From the NCBI GenBank assembly GCA_031835245.1, contig JAVKOQ010000562.1, positions 1 through 27,404 of the forward strand: a stretch of 27,404 bases of DNA, written 5' to 3'. Both the position numbers and the translations under genes were made by a program. Origin of the DNA: Balamuthia mandrillaris (taxonomy: Eukaryota > Discosea > Longamoebia > Balamuthiidae). The notes below the pieces were generated by a model. That model searched no databases. It was not told the origin of the DNA and saw nothing but the letters and a program-made list of their open reading frames with translations. Numbering within the stretch: position 1 is the first letter of the stretch; each line of letters begins with the position of its first letter. Positions 19,550 through 27,404 of the stretch are shown here, in pieces.

Positions 19550-20706
19550 ATGAGGAGCAGAACGCAGGTGGTTGCCTTCTTGCAGGAACGAGGCTGTTGT
19601 AGGCCTTGCACAGAACGGTCGTCCGCCGAGCCGGATTCAAATAATAAGCTCGCCGCCTCCGATTCGAATCCGGAAACGTACCTCACCCATTCCGTTGTAA
19701 ATAAACGCGGAGAAGGTTCTTGCTGGTTCTTGCTTTTTTTTCTTTTTTCTTTTTTCTTCTTCTTCTTGTTCTTCTTCTTCTTTTTGTTCTTTGTTTTTTT
19801 CTTGAACAATACGAACAAAACGTTTCAAACAAAACAGATCAAAAAGTGGAACTGATCATTACAACGACGTCGCTATATGAGGTGATCGATAAAGACGTCG
19901 TTCGGCGCGACTTTACCGAAGTCACCAACGTGTTCAAAGAGGACGAGGAAGGTCTGGCCGAAGAGAGCGGGGAAGAGACAACAGAACAGAAAACAACGGG
20001 AAATGAAGAGGAGAGAGAGGAAGAGGATGGGCCAAAGAGCGAAAGGGCGATGCGGTATGCTCTTAAAATAAGCTTCATTCAACCCTCCACAAAGTCTTCT
20101 AAAGTGAAGGTATGTGCTTTTCTTTTCTCGCTTTCGTCGTTTCTCTTTTCTCTTTTCTCTTTTCTCTTTTCTCTTTTCTCTTTGCTCTTTGCTCTTTGCT
20201 CTTTGCTCTTTGCTCTTTTCTCTTTCTCTTTCTCTTTCTCTTTTCTCTTTCTCTTTCTCTTTCTCTTTCTCTTTCTCTTTCTCTTTCTCTTTCTCTTTCT
20301 CTTTCTCTTTCTCTTTCTCTTTCTCTTTCCTCTTTCTCTTTCTCTTTTCTCTCTTTCTCTCTTTCTCTCTTTCTTCATTTCTCTCTTTCTCTCTTTCTTG
20401 TTCATGAAACGTTATATTTTGTTTTGAAAGCAAGGTTCCAAGCTGGGGAACGGGAGAGACAGCCTCCAACTACCTGTGCCTGTGCGAATACACGTTTGAC
20501 AGCGAGGAGGAGCGGGATGACTGCTATACCGTCGCAAAGAATAGGACCATTGATACCTGGCAAGCCATTTTTGAAGGTTCCTTCCTTCTCGTTCTTCTTT
20601 CATTCTTTTCTTTCTCTTGTTTCGTTATTCTTTAGTTCCTTTAGTTCTGCTTGCTCTCCTTATTCTTCTTCTTGTTCTTCTTGTTCTTATTCTTGTTCTT
20701 CTTGTT

Positions 20707-20737
<31 letters not shown>

Positions 20738-21149
20738 TTGGTTCTTCCTTTCATTCTTCTTAACTTCTTCCAACAACAATAAAACAGAAGCGGAGGAGAA
20801 TGCTATCAACCAACAAGAAGTCTACCAAGGGCATTTCTTCGTGACGAAGCGCAACCGCAAAGGCAAGCTACAGATCCGTTTTCTGGTGTTTGGCACTCGC
20901 TCCGTCTATAACTATGTCGCCAAGGTTTCGGTCTCACGCACCAAAGTTGAGCCCAACAAATGCAAGGTTTGTGTTTTGTTACCTCCTTCTTGTTCTTCTT
21001 GTTCTTTGTTCTTTTTTGTTCTTCGTCAAGTTCTTCTTATCATCACCCTCTTCTTTCTTCTTGTTCTTGTTCTTCTTCTTGTTCTTGTTCTTCTTGTTCT
21101 TCTTCTTCTTGTTCTTCTTGTTCTTCTTCTTCTTCTTGTTCTTCTTCTT

Positions 21150-21180
<31 letters not shown>

Positions 21181-21532
21181 TTCCTTCTTCCTCTTATTCC
21201 TTCTTCCTTCTTCCTCTTATTCCTTCTTCCTTCTTCATCTTTCTTCTTCTTCCTTCTTCATCTTCCTTCATCTTCTTCAACAGTGGGCATTTCCGATAGC
21301 AGACATAGTGGCGGTGGTGACCTACAACGACGACCCCCGCGCCTTCAGCCTGGAGATCAGCACGGAGGCCTCCTCCAAGAAGAAAAAGGTGAAGAGCTCC
21401 ATCACCTTCCTCGTGGACAGCCTGCAAGAGCGAGAAGACCTCTTGCAACTGCTGCAAGTGCTCTATTGGCGAAACAGCGGAGCCCGCTTGGAGAAAAAGA
21501 CCGCTTCGGTTTCCGCTTCGACCAAAAAATAA
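19550..21532 (+). CDS. Protein with two PH-like folds (myosin TH1 / RME-8-like)
   Basis: Exons 19550-19715, 19838-20109, 20435-20576, 20788-20966, 21284-21532; 335 residues, phases agree. The first ~55 residues are polar with CCRPC. A beta-rich unit follows (VELIITTTSLYEVI...), is interrupted by an acidic E-rich insert, and resumes with RYALKISFIQ and YTFDSEEERDDCYTVAKNRT, which reads like a split PH domain. The second unit (about 200-320) starts YQGHFFVTKRNRKGKLQIRF and ends in a KKKK segment and a helix (REDLLQLLQVLYW); this resembles the TH1 tail of class I myosins and the N-terminal PH-like units of RME-8/DNAJC13. Both bind acidic membranes, so peripheral membrane binding is inferred. No motor or J domain is present. 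The fold call is moderate, the family uncertain. Confidence 0.72.
20127..20400. repeat. Blocked minisatellite in PH-like gene intron 2
   Basis: Three successive blocks on the sense strand: about six TTTTCTC heptamers, five TTTGCTC heptamers, then more than twenty TTTCTC hexamers, ending in CTCTCTTT units. The TTTGCTC heptamer (TGCTCTT in another register) differs by one base from the TGCTCTC unit of the protein X intron. Confidence 0.9.
20660..20745. repeat. TTC/TTG triplet tracts in PH-like gene introns 3 and 4
   Basis: CTT triplets with scattered GTT after the donor of intron 3; a longer one fills most of intron 4 (about 20985-21280), and a shorter one lies in intron 1 (19725-19805). The same composition appears in the first intron of the PLP-enzyme gene and in RIO3 intron 2 on the other strand. 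Confidence 0.9.
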
Positions 21533-21572
21533 GGATGAGAACGGTAACGTTGCTTTGTACATTATGTTCAAG

Positions 21573-23148
21573 TTAGTTCAACAAAGAACGAATGGAAACT
21601 CTTTTGGAGTTGGCGGAGGGAACGATTGTCTGTTCACCATCGGCCTCCTTCTCTTCTTCCTTCTTTTGTTGTTGTTGTTCGGTGGTCGTCCGCGAGAGAA
21701 GGAGAGAAGGAAGAGACGAAAAAAGATGGATGGCGGTTTCGTTTGTTCTCCTCTCTGCTTCTTGTTGTGGTTGGGGTTGGGGTGGTCGTTGTTGCGAATG
21801 ATTTACAGAAGGATGTGATGTTATCGAAGAAGAAGAAGAAAGAGTTCGTGCGGGAGAGGAAGAGGAGGACCAGAAAGGATTGAAAGCAGAGGAGGAGGAT
21901 GGGGATAACAAGGAAGGAGAGGAGGAGCGAGAGGGAGAAGGAGGTTTTCGTGGCTCCGGGATGATCGGCAGTCTTTGTCGTGGCAACAGATGAGGCAGAG
22001 AAGCGGAGGGAAAAGAGTTTGTGGTGGCCATCGTTGTTGTCATCGTTGTCGTTCCTAGTATCGACTCAGAGGAAGGAGAAGGAGAGGGAGATTGTGTTTG
22101 AGGCTGAGCATTCGAACGCAGACTCCGGAGTTGCTTTGCAAACTGCAATCCACATGCATTACATAACCTATTTTGTTGTTAAAAAAGTAATTAATATCCA
22201 GAATAAAAGGAATAAAAGCTAGATAACGCACGTTCGATTGCCAGCAGGTCCTCTCCTCCATTCAGGCGTTTCGGTGGTGCCACATTCCCGGCAATAGGTC
22301 TGTTGCTGGCTGCCTCTTCTCCGCTTCTTGCCATCCTCGGCATGCCACACAAAGGCAGAGTCCAAGGAGAACGTTGAAGCAACAGAGGCAGAAGAAAATG
22401 ATTTCTGCTGCTGCTGCGGTGGCTGTGGTTGTTGAAGTTGGTGTTGCAGGGATGAAAGAGCAGACAGAGAAGGAGAAGCAAAGGGCGAGGAGAGTAGAGG
22501 AAGAACGATGGAAGCATGAGACGGCGACGAAGGAGGAGGAGAAGGCAGAGCCGTCGTTTCCTCCTCTTCGGAGGAGGAAGAGGGCGTGGACTCATCCCCT
22601 CCGACTCTGCTGGTGGCGGTTCTGGTTCGCTTGTGGGTTCTTCTTCTCTTGCTGGTTGTGGTGGTTGCCTGCGAAGATGAAGCGGTGCGTTGCCCTTGTT
22701 TCGTTGTAGCCGTCGTCGTCGTCGTTGCTGTCGCCGTCGTCTTCTTGTCATGAACGTCGCTCAGGCATGCTGCATTCCTCCTTTGCTCATCGGAGGAGAG
22801 GAGCATGCTGCGGGCCTCCTCCACGGGAGAGAGCGAATGCTTCCTCTTGTGCGTGGCAACTCCCACCGGGACCACTGGATAAAACGTGGCGGAGGAGGAG
22901 GAAGCAGCAGAAGCAGAAGACGAAGAGGAAGGAGAAGCAAGAAGGCTCGCACGAGGGAACAACAGCAGGGTGGAGGGGGATGGCGCAGTAGAAGCAGCAG
23001 TAGCAGGAGAGGCAGGGGTGTTGGTTGGGAATGGTATCATGACAGCAAGCTCTCGGGAGGGTGAAGAAGCAGCGGAATGGTGGTGGTGAGGGGGAGAAGA
23101 GGGTTGAGGGGGAGGAAGGTAACTGCGTGGAAGGCAACAAACAGACAT
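21573..23148 (-). CDS. GATA-type zinc-finger transcription factor
   Basis: Two exons, 23148-22232 and 22167-21573; 503 residues. A single finger spans the intron: CREC (286-289), GTTETPEWRRGPAGNRT, then LCNACG (307-312), i.e. C-X2-C-X18-C-X2-C. The 18-residue loop is the type common in plants, slime moulds and many fungal factors, whereas animal GATA fingers have 17. A basic tail (AKQLRSLRSNAQ) follows. The rest is disordered: S/T/A/P-rich, with histidine, glutamine and asparagine runs, and a KRRRTHKRTRT cluster near 165-175 that could be a nuclear localisation signal. It binds GATA-like DNA by family knowledge; targets unknown. It ends only 40 bp from the 3' end of the PH-like gene, so the two transcripts probably overlap. 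Confidence 0.9.
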
Positions 23149-23596
23149 CCAAGAAATAATTTTTTTTTAAAAAAAAGATAATGATCTCCTGTTGCCCCCC
23201 CTTTTAAATAAAACTTGTAGATCGTCCAAGAGGTCTCTCGCTTTGCAGTTTATTTTTTTTTTAAATACTTGGGCAGCTGAGCTCCGAAAAAAAATTCTTT
23301 CTTTCTTTCTTTCTTTCTCTGGCTCTCTCTCGGTTATACCCAGGAGAAACACCTCAAAAAAAAAAAAAGAAGAGAGAGAAACGCACGCAATGTACCCCCC
23401 CCATGGGGGCGTGGTTGTTGCACACAAACAGAATTCTTCAACCCGTAGTCTTCGAATTAGCTTCCTAATTTGGAGCGGAGGGATGGACCACGGACCAATG
23501 GGAGAATAGAGTGGATCAGAAAATTCCTTTTATAGATATCCCAGATAAGATTAGTTGAACCTGCTAACAAGAACACAATTCGAAGAATGGACGGAC

Positions 23597-23606
23597 AGCC
23601 AATCAG
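23597..23606. promoter_or_regulatory. CCAAT box (AGCCAATCAG)
   Basis: Matches the extended NF-Y consensus. A second CCAAT (ACCAATGGG) is at 23494-23502, and reversed CCAAT cores are at 12135-12140 and 13875-13880 upstream of two other genes. Confidence 0.5.
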
Positions 23607-23629
23607 AGGGCGGTAATAAACGCATGAGC

Positions 23630-23637
23630 TGACGTCA
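23630..23637. promoter_or_regulatory. CRE palindrome TGACGTCA
   Basis: Exact 8-bp consensus for ATF/CREB-family bZIP proteins, 24 bp from a CCAAT box and 230 bp upstream of the PLP-enzyme start codon. Binding is inferred from the consensus only. Confidence 0.5.
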
Positions 23638-23859
23638 TCCCGATAAATTGCGTTCCTGGAAGGAAAATCCGCGCAACTCATTTACTTGAAGGTCGTCACG
23701 AAATGCTTTCCTTGAAGTGTCCACACAAACCCAAAAATCTGGCGATAAATCAAGACGACATGAAAATTTTACCTCGGGTTCGATGCTCACCGAGCACACC
23801 ATACTTTTAGTAATATTTTCATGTTGTCATGAAGATTTGCAGAAAGAGAGAAAAGAAGA

Positions 23860-25436
23860 ATGCAAAAGCGAGGGATCCCTCTTTCTTCCGCTGTGCTGCT
23901 GGCAGGAAGGGCGAGGGTGCGGCACTACACACGTACGTCGTTCCCTGCTTCGTCGCTACGTCCGCCCCTGGGAAGCGAGGACTACGCACAAAGGCTCGAC
24001 CTCCTACAAACCATCGTGGATGGAGAATGTTCTTCCTCCCCTCCCTGGGCGTTACAAAGTAGACTTCATCCCCTTCGCTCTTTTCCGGTAGAAACTTCTT
24101 CTTCTTGTTCTTCTTCTTCTTCTTCTTCTTCTTTTTGTTCTTGTTCTTCTTCTTGTTCTTCTTCTTCTTCTTCTTCTTGTTCTTCTTCTTCTTCTTCTTC
24201 TTCTTCTTCTTCTTGTTCTTCTTCTTCTTCTTCTTGTACTTCTTCTTCTTCTTCTCTCTTCTCACTATTTTTTTGTTTGTTGAAGAAAAGAAGAACCAAT
24301 GTTGGTTCGTGAAGAGGGACGATGAGCTCGGCGGGATCTCTCTCAACGGCAGCAAACGCCGCAAATATGCCTCTCTCCTGCCTTTCCTTCTGCGCGAGAA
24401 GGAGAGGGAGCAAGCCGCAAGCACACAGGGAGTGGAAGTGGTGGTCCTTGGAGGGGCCTACTCCAACAACGTTTTGGGGCTGACCCAACTGCTGCGTGAG
24501 CACGGCCTCACGCCCACCTTGTTCTTGTGCTCCGCCTCCCCTGGAGCAGGCGGAGAGCCAGCAGGCAAGGAGGAGATAGGAGGTAACCTGCTCTTCACCT
24601 CCCTCTTTTTACATGGAAGCAAGAGGGAGGGAGAAGAACGAGAGGAAGAAGAAGGCGAAGGAAAGGTTGTTCGGGTATCGAAGCAACAGTGGCCGGAAGT
24701 CGACAGGCTGGCAGCAGAGTACAAAGCGCAGAGAGAGAGGGACAAGGAGGGGAGGAAGGTGATTGTTTTGCCGGAAGGAGCGTTTGTCAGGGAAGCTTTT
24801 GCTGGAATGTTATCGCTGCCGCTGGACCTCTTACGAAATGAACGAGAACAACAACAGCGAGAGCAACATGCGCAACGAGCAAAAACGGCTTTTCACTTTC
24901 GTGATGTGTTTGTTGACTGCGGCACGGGCATGTCGGCCGCGGCGTTGATCCTCGCTCTGGATTGGCTGCATCGACTGCCATTCACTCGAGTCCACGTTCT
25001 TCTTTTGGCAGGTGCTTCTTCCTCTTCTTACAACACTGACGAGGAAGAGTTTCTTAAAGTGCTCAACCGCTGTCAAGACTTTTTTCTTCATCAGTTGCAT
25101 TCTTCTCCTTCTTCTTCCGCTTCTTCTTCTTCTTCGTTTGAGCGATGGACGAGCTCGTTGTTGAAAGAGCGTGGCGTTCGCTTGTATAGACCGGTGGATG
25201 CTCCAAGTTTTGGTTCTGTCAACCAGTCGGTTCTTCGTTATGTAGCCGAGTTTGCTCGTCGCGAGGGAATACTGTTGGATCCGGTTTACTCTGCAAAGCT
25301 CTTTCGTTTGGCGGAGGAGCAAGGACGGAAGAAGGAGATGCAGACAGAGGACGGAGGTTGTGTGGTGATCCATTCGGGCGGAGCGTTGGCGTTGAGTGGA
25401 TTTCAGAAGCGACTGGCAAGAATGACCTTTCTCTGA
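23860..25436 (+). CDS. PLP-dependent enzyme, ACC deaminase / D-cysteine desulfhydrase family, probably mitochondrial
   Basis: Exons 23860-24087 and 24291-25436; 457 residues. The first ~35 residues (MQKRGIPLSSAVLLAGRARV...) are basic, hydrophobic and free of acids, like a mitochondrial presequence; this ATG is the first in frame. SRLHPLRSFP and VKRDDELGG follow, then the PLP lysine in NGSKRRKY (Lys98), GGAYSNN (130-136; relatives mostly have GGxxSNH), PEGAFVREAFAG, VDCGTGMSAAALILAL, ILLDPVYSAKLF and the C-terminal IHSGG. These are the fold-type II landmarks of the family in order. Low-complexity E-rich and S-rich inserts interrupt it (about 170-185, 330-345). It should deaminate or desulfurate a small amino acid; which one cannot be told from sequence. 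The GGAYSN form is that of bacterial relatives, so bacterial origin is possible. Confidence 0.85.
24090..24255. repeat. TTC/TTG triplet tract filling the PLP-enzyme intron
   Basis: About 50 CTT triplets with some GTT after the donor at 24088. The intron then has a short CT-rich stretch and an unusually purine-rich acceptor end (GAAGAAAAG). Confidence 0.9.
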
Positions 25437-25481
25437 TTGATGTAAACTTTTCTCCTATCTCATTCTCTCTCCTCCCTCTTC

Positions 25482-25525
<44 letters not shown>

Positions 25526-25588
25526 CTTCTTCTCTTCTCCTTTCCTGTTCTCTTAAAAGTGAAAAGTGTTGGTTTTCAAAGCTTGTTT
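25437..25588. other. Convergent intergenic gap with CT run
   Basis: The 152 bp between the PLP-enzyme stop and the PPR-like stop, with a CT run at about 25486-25519. This is one of the few long pyrimidine runs outside an intron, and it points with the upstream gene, so it probably lies in its 3' UTR. Confidence 0.5.
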
Positions 25589-27404
25589 TCAAAACAGACG
25601 TTTCTTTCTGCCTTTCTCAACAGCATCAATAAGACTCTGCAGCGCCCCCTTGCGCTCAATCTTTGAAGAAGGAGGAGCTGCAGCCGCAGTCGTACCTGCT
25701 CTCTTCTTTCTTCCCATGATCGCCTCCGAAGAAAAGGTTTCCACTGATGCTGCCGGCAAGAATGAAGACGGCGTCATGATCTTCCCTTGTTGTCGACTCT
25801 CAAACGTCTGACGAAGCTCTTCTGTCAGCTCGTGTATCACTTGCTCTTTATCCAAGCGTTCTTCTTTTTCTTCGTCCTCTTCTTCGTCCTCTTCGTCCTC
25901 TCGTTTTGTTGTTGTTGTTCCCTGGTTGGTTGCTTCTTGTTCCCACACACGTAACAAGTCGGTACAAACTTGAGGATCGCTAGAGCTCAAGTTATATCCC
26001 AATTGCTTCGCCCTTCGCCAAACCAAGAAAGCCTCCTCCTTGCATCTTACATCCACCAAAGCTAACAAAAGCCGTTGGAAGAGGAAGAGATCCCCCCTAA
26101 AGTTCTTGTCCGAGAGCAAATGCCTGGCCAACATTCCCAGTGCTTTGGCCCTTATCTTTGCCTCGCTTTTTCTAGAAGTTGAAGGAGGATGGAAATGACA
26201 CAGCAAGCTCAGGAGAGCGGTGTAGCCAGCGGGTTGCAAGCTCACGCCCCACTCTCGCACCAGGTCCAATACTCCAAATGCTTTGTCTAACTCTCCTGCT
26301 CGGACGAGAGCCCTAGCGAGAGCCTCACAAGTCGAGGCATTGGCCTGCATGCCCTGAAAGTGCTTCAGCATGTAGCGGAGGAGGGAGAGCGCGCCAGAGA
26401 CATCTCCTTTCTTGCAGAGCTCGCCCACAGCCACGTTCATTACGGAGGCGTCCGGCACACGGCCATAGTCCGTCATGTATTGCAACACTTCAAACAGACG
26501 GTTCAGCCAAAGATGTGAAGTTGTAGAAGGAGATGACAAAGAAGAGGAACGCTGAAGTGGTTCAGGCTGTTGAGCGAGCACATAGAGAAGCGGGGCAAAA
26601 AGACTGAGCTCGGGAGGGATGGACCGCTCTCTGGCAGTTTGGAAGAGAGCGTAAGCTTGTTCTGCTTGCGCTGCTTTGGAGTTCAACAGCATGAGGATCC
26701 TGAGTAGTGGCTCGTCCAAGTTCTCCGCACACGAGTACTGCTCATTGATTTCCTTCCATAGGGCAAGACCGCGCTTGTACTCTCTGGCATCCCAACAGGC
26801 TCTCAGAAGACTGTCCAAAAGGTTGGGGCTCGGCACGTACTGTTGATACCCAGCCTCATCTTGGTGAGTCACACCGCTGCCATCATAAAGATTTCGGGGT
26901 TTTTGAGGGGCTGGAGCTTGATCTTGAGCTTGGCCCTGGCCCTGGGGTTTTGCTGCTTTCTCAAAGGCAACAATGTGTTTCTTAAGTTTACTCCAAACTT
27001 CTAGAGCTTTCAAAGGTGATTTGCTCTTACGACAGCCGCTGATCATAGCAATGTAAGGCACTTCGTCAAAGCTACGGCTTCGGTCTTGTTGCCTTTGTTG
27101 AAGCTGTAGCTGGAATTGTTGCTCCAAAAATTTGAAGGCCAAGTCCAAGTGGCCGACGGAGGAGAGGGTACGGATCAGGGAGGTGATAACGTAAAGGTCC
27201 CAAGTCACACCCTCTGCTTGAGCTCGCTCAATGAGAGGCATGATATCTTTCATCTGTTGCTTCTCTGAAACGCTCTGGATGAGGGCCATAAGTGCTTGCA
27301 TCGTACATAATTCCACCTTTTGGAGGCTGTTTTGGAGGTCAGCCAGCTGCTGGGATTCTGCCTCGGCCAACAGAAAGTCTTGTTGAGCTTGCTTTTCGTA
27401 CTCG
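25589..27404 (-). CDS. PPR-like helical-repeat protein, 5' truncated by the window
   Basis: One uninterrupted frame of 605 residues to the window edge, continuing rightwards; no start codon is visible inside. Repeats of about 35 residues with paired helices run through it: DLYVITSLIRTLSSVGHLDLAFKFLE, DASVMNVAVGELCKKGDVSGALSLL and ASTCEALARALVRAGELDKAFGVLD are good examples of the pentatricopeptide pattern (V/S-[YTS]-[NT]-x-[LI]-[IL] ... G....A). Q-rich and acidic low-complexity loops lie between repeats, and the C-terminus ends in a basic KGRKKRLF. PPR proteins usually bind organellar RNA; no catalytic (DYW, SMR, PRORP) domain is visible at this end. Unlike its neighbours it has no intron in 1.8 kb. 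Confidence 0.75.
   Translation of the reverse strand, partial: EYEKQAQQDFLLAEAESQQLADLQNSLQKVELCTMQALMALIQSVSEKQQMKDIMPLIERAQAEGVTWDLYVITSLIRTLSSVGHLDLAFKFLEQQFQLQLQQRQQDRSRSFDEVPYIAMISGCRKSKSPLKALEVWSKLKKHIVAFEKAAKPQGQGQAQDQAPAPQKPRNLYDGSGVTHQDEAGYQQYVPSPNLLDSLLRACWDAREYKRGLALWKEINEQYSCAENLDEPLLRILMLLNSKAAQAEQAYALFQTARERSIPPELSLFAPLLYVLAQQPEPLQRSSSLSSPSTTSHLWLNRLFEVLQYMTDYGRVPDASVMNVAVGELCKKGDVSGALSLLRYMLKHFQGMQANASTCEALARALVRAGELDKAFGVLDLVREWGVSLQPAGYTALLSLLCHFHPPSTSRKSEAKIRAKALGMLARHLLSDKNFRGDLFLFQRLLLALVDVRCKEEAFLVWRRAKQLGYNLSSSDPQVCTDLLRVWEQEATNQGTTTTKREDEEDEEEDEEKEERLDKEQVIHELTEELRQTFESRQQGKIMTPSSFLPAASVETFSSEAIMGRKKRAGTTAAAAPPSSKIERKGALQSLIDAVEKGRKKRLF

Larger units (their letters stand above)
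23149..23859. promoter_or_regulatory. Divergent promoter region of the GATA and PLP-enzyme genes
   Basis: 711 bp without a convincing gene. Near the GATA start: T9A8 palindrome (23160-23176) and CCCCCCCTTTTAAATAA (about 23195-23211), a TATA-like box. In the middle: T-run, (TTTC)n near 23298-23318, then ACCAATGGG (23494-23502), AGCCAATCAG (23597-23606), GGGCGG (23608-23613) and a perfect TGACGTCA (23630-23637). The last four resemble NF-Y, GC-box and ATF/CREB sites. Confidence 0.55.

Noticed and set aside
19873-20469. Minus-strand K/E/R-rich frame of about 198 residues
   Set aside because: Antisense shadow of the TTTCTC repeat and of exon 2 of the PH-like gene.
20112-21299. 395-residue + strand frame of S/L/F through the PH-like gene
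   Set aside because: It joins two intronic pyrimidine repeats with one true exon; only the exon part (20788-20966) is supported.
23457-23681. 74-residue minus-strand frame in the GATA/PLP-enzyme promoter region
   Set aside because: Composition is mixed, but it overlaps the CCAAT, GC-box and CRE cluster, has no family resemblance and no splice context. Chance is likelier.
1-27404. tRNA or rRNA genes and telomeric or centromeric repeats
   Set aside because: I scanned the intergenic stretches by eye and saw no cloverleaf with GTTCRA-type box, no rRNA core sequence and no telomere-type repeat array.

Overview
This is nuclear DNA of an intron-rich eukaryote, most likely a microbial one. Nine of the ten main genes are spliced and I can place 51 complete introns, 50 of them GT-AG. 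Gene content (a RIO3-type kinase, a pyruvate dehydrogenase protein X, a PTGES2-like GST) leans towards the animal side of the tree, perhaps a unicellular holozoan. A PPR-like protein and a bacterial-looking PLP enzyme are also present, so I hold the placement loosely. All identities are by-eye recognition of motifs; no search was run.

Layout. 1-6841 (+): 3' part of a very large 22-exon gene for a helical protein with possible NELF-B/COBRA1 resemblance at its N-terminal side. 7063-8753 (+): five-exon metallo-beta-lactamase-fold hydrolase. 8843-11730 (-): seven-exon RIO3 kinase. 12203-13804 (+): unrecognised basic, low-complexity protein. 13958-16136 (+): mitochondrial PTGES2-like protein without the active-site cysteines. 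16315-18193 (-): protein X (E3-binding protein) of the pyruvate dehydrogenase complex, without a lipoyl domain. 18194-19549: the least gene-like stretch, with a decayed DDE transposase fragment, a 27-bp inverted repeat, a 20-bp direct repeat and a G12C11 palindrome. 19550-21532 (+): protein with two PH-like folds. 21573-23148 (-): GATA zinc-finger protein. 23149-23859: promoter region with CCAAT boxes and a CRE palindrome. 23860-25436 (+): ACC deaminase/D-cysteine desulfhydrase-family PLP enzyme. 25589-27404 (-): PPR-like helical-repeat protein, open at the right edge.

Genes lie mostly in convergent and divergent pairs, with convergent gaps of only 40 to 178 bp (89, 178, 40 and 152). Several products look mitochondrial (protein X, the PTGES2-like protein, probably the PLP enzyme, possibly the PPR protein), but nothing suggests a single pathway or cluster.

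The most striking feature is intron architecture. Almost every intron carries a long CU-rich simple repeat on the sense strand just after the donor, often followed by a CTAAC-like branch site and an A-rich stretch up to the AG. Repeat units differ between introns (2, 3, 4, 6 and 7 bp) but always point with the gene, so the strand of the repeat predicts the strand of the gene. A TGTCGA motif 25 to 66 bp before the start codon of five genes is a candidate core promoter element.
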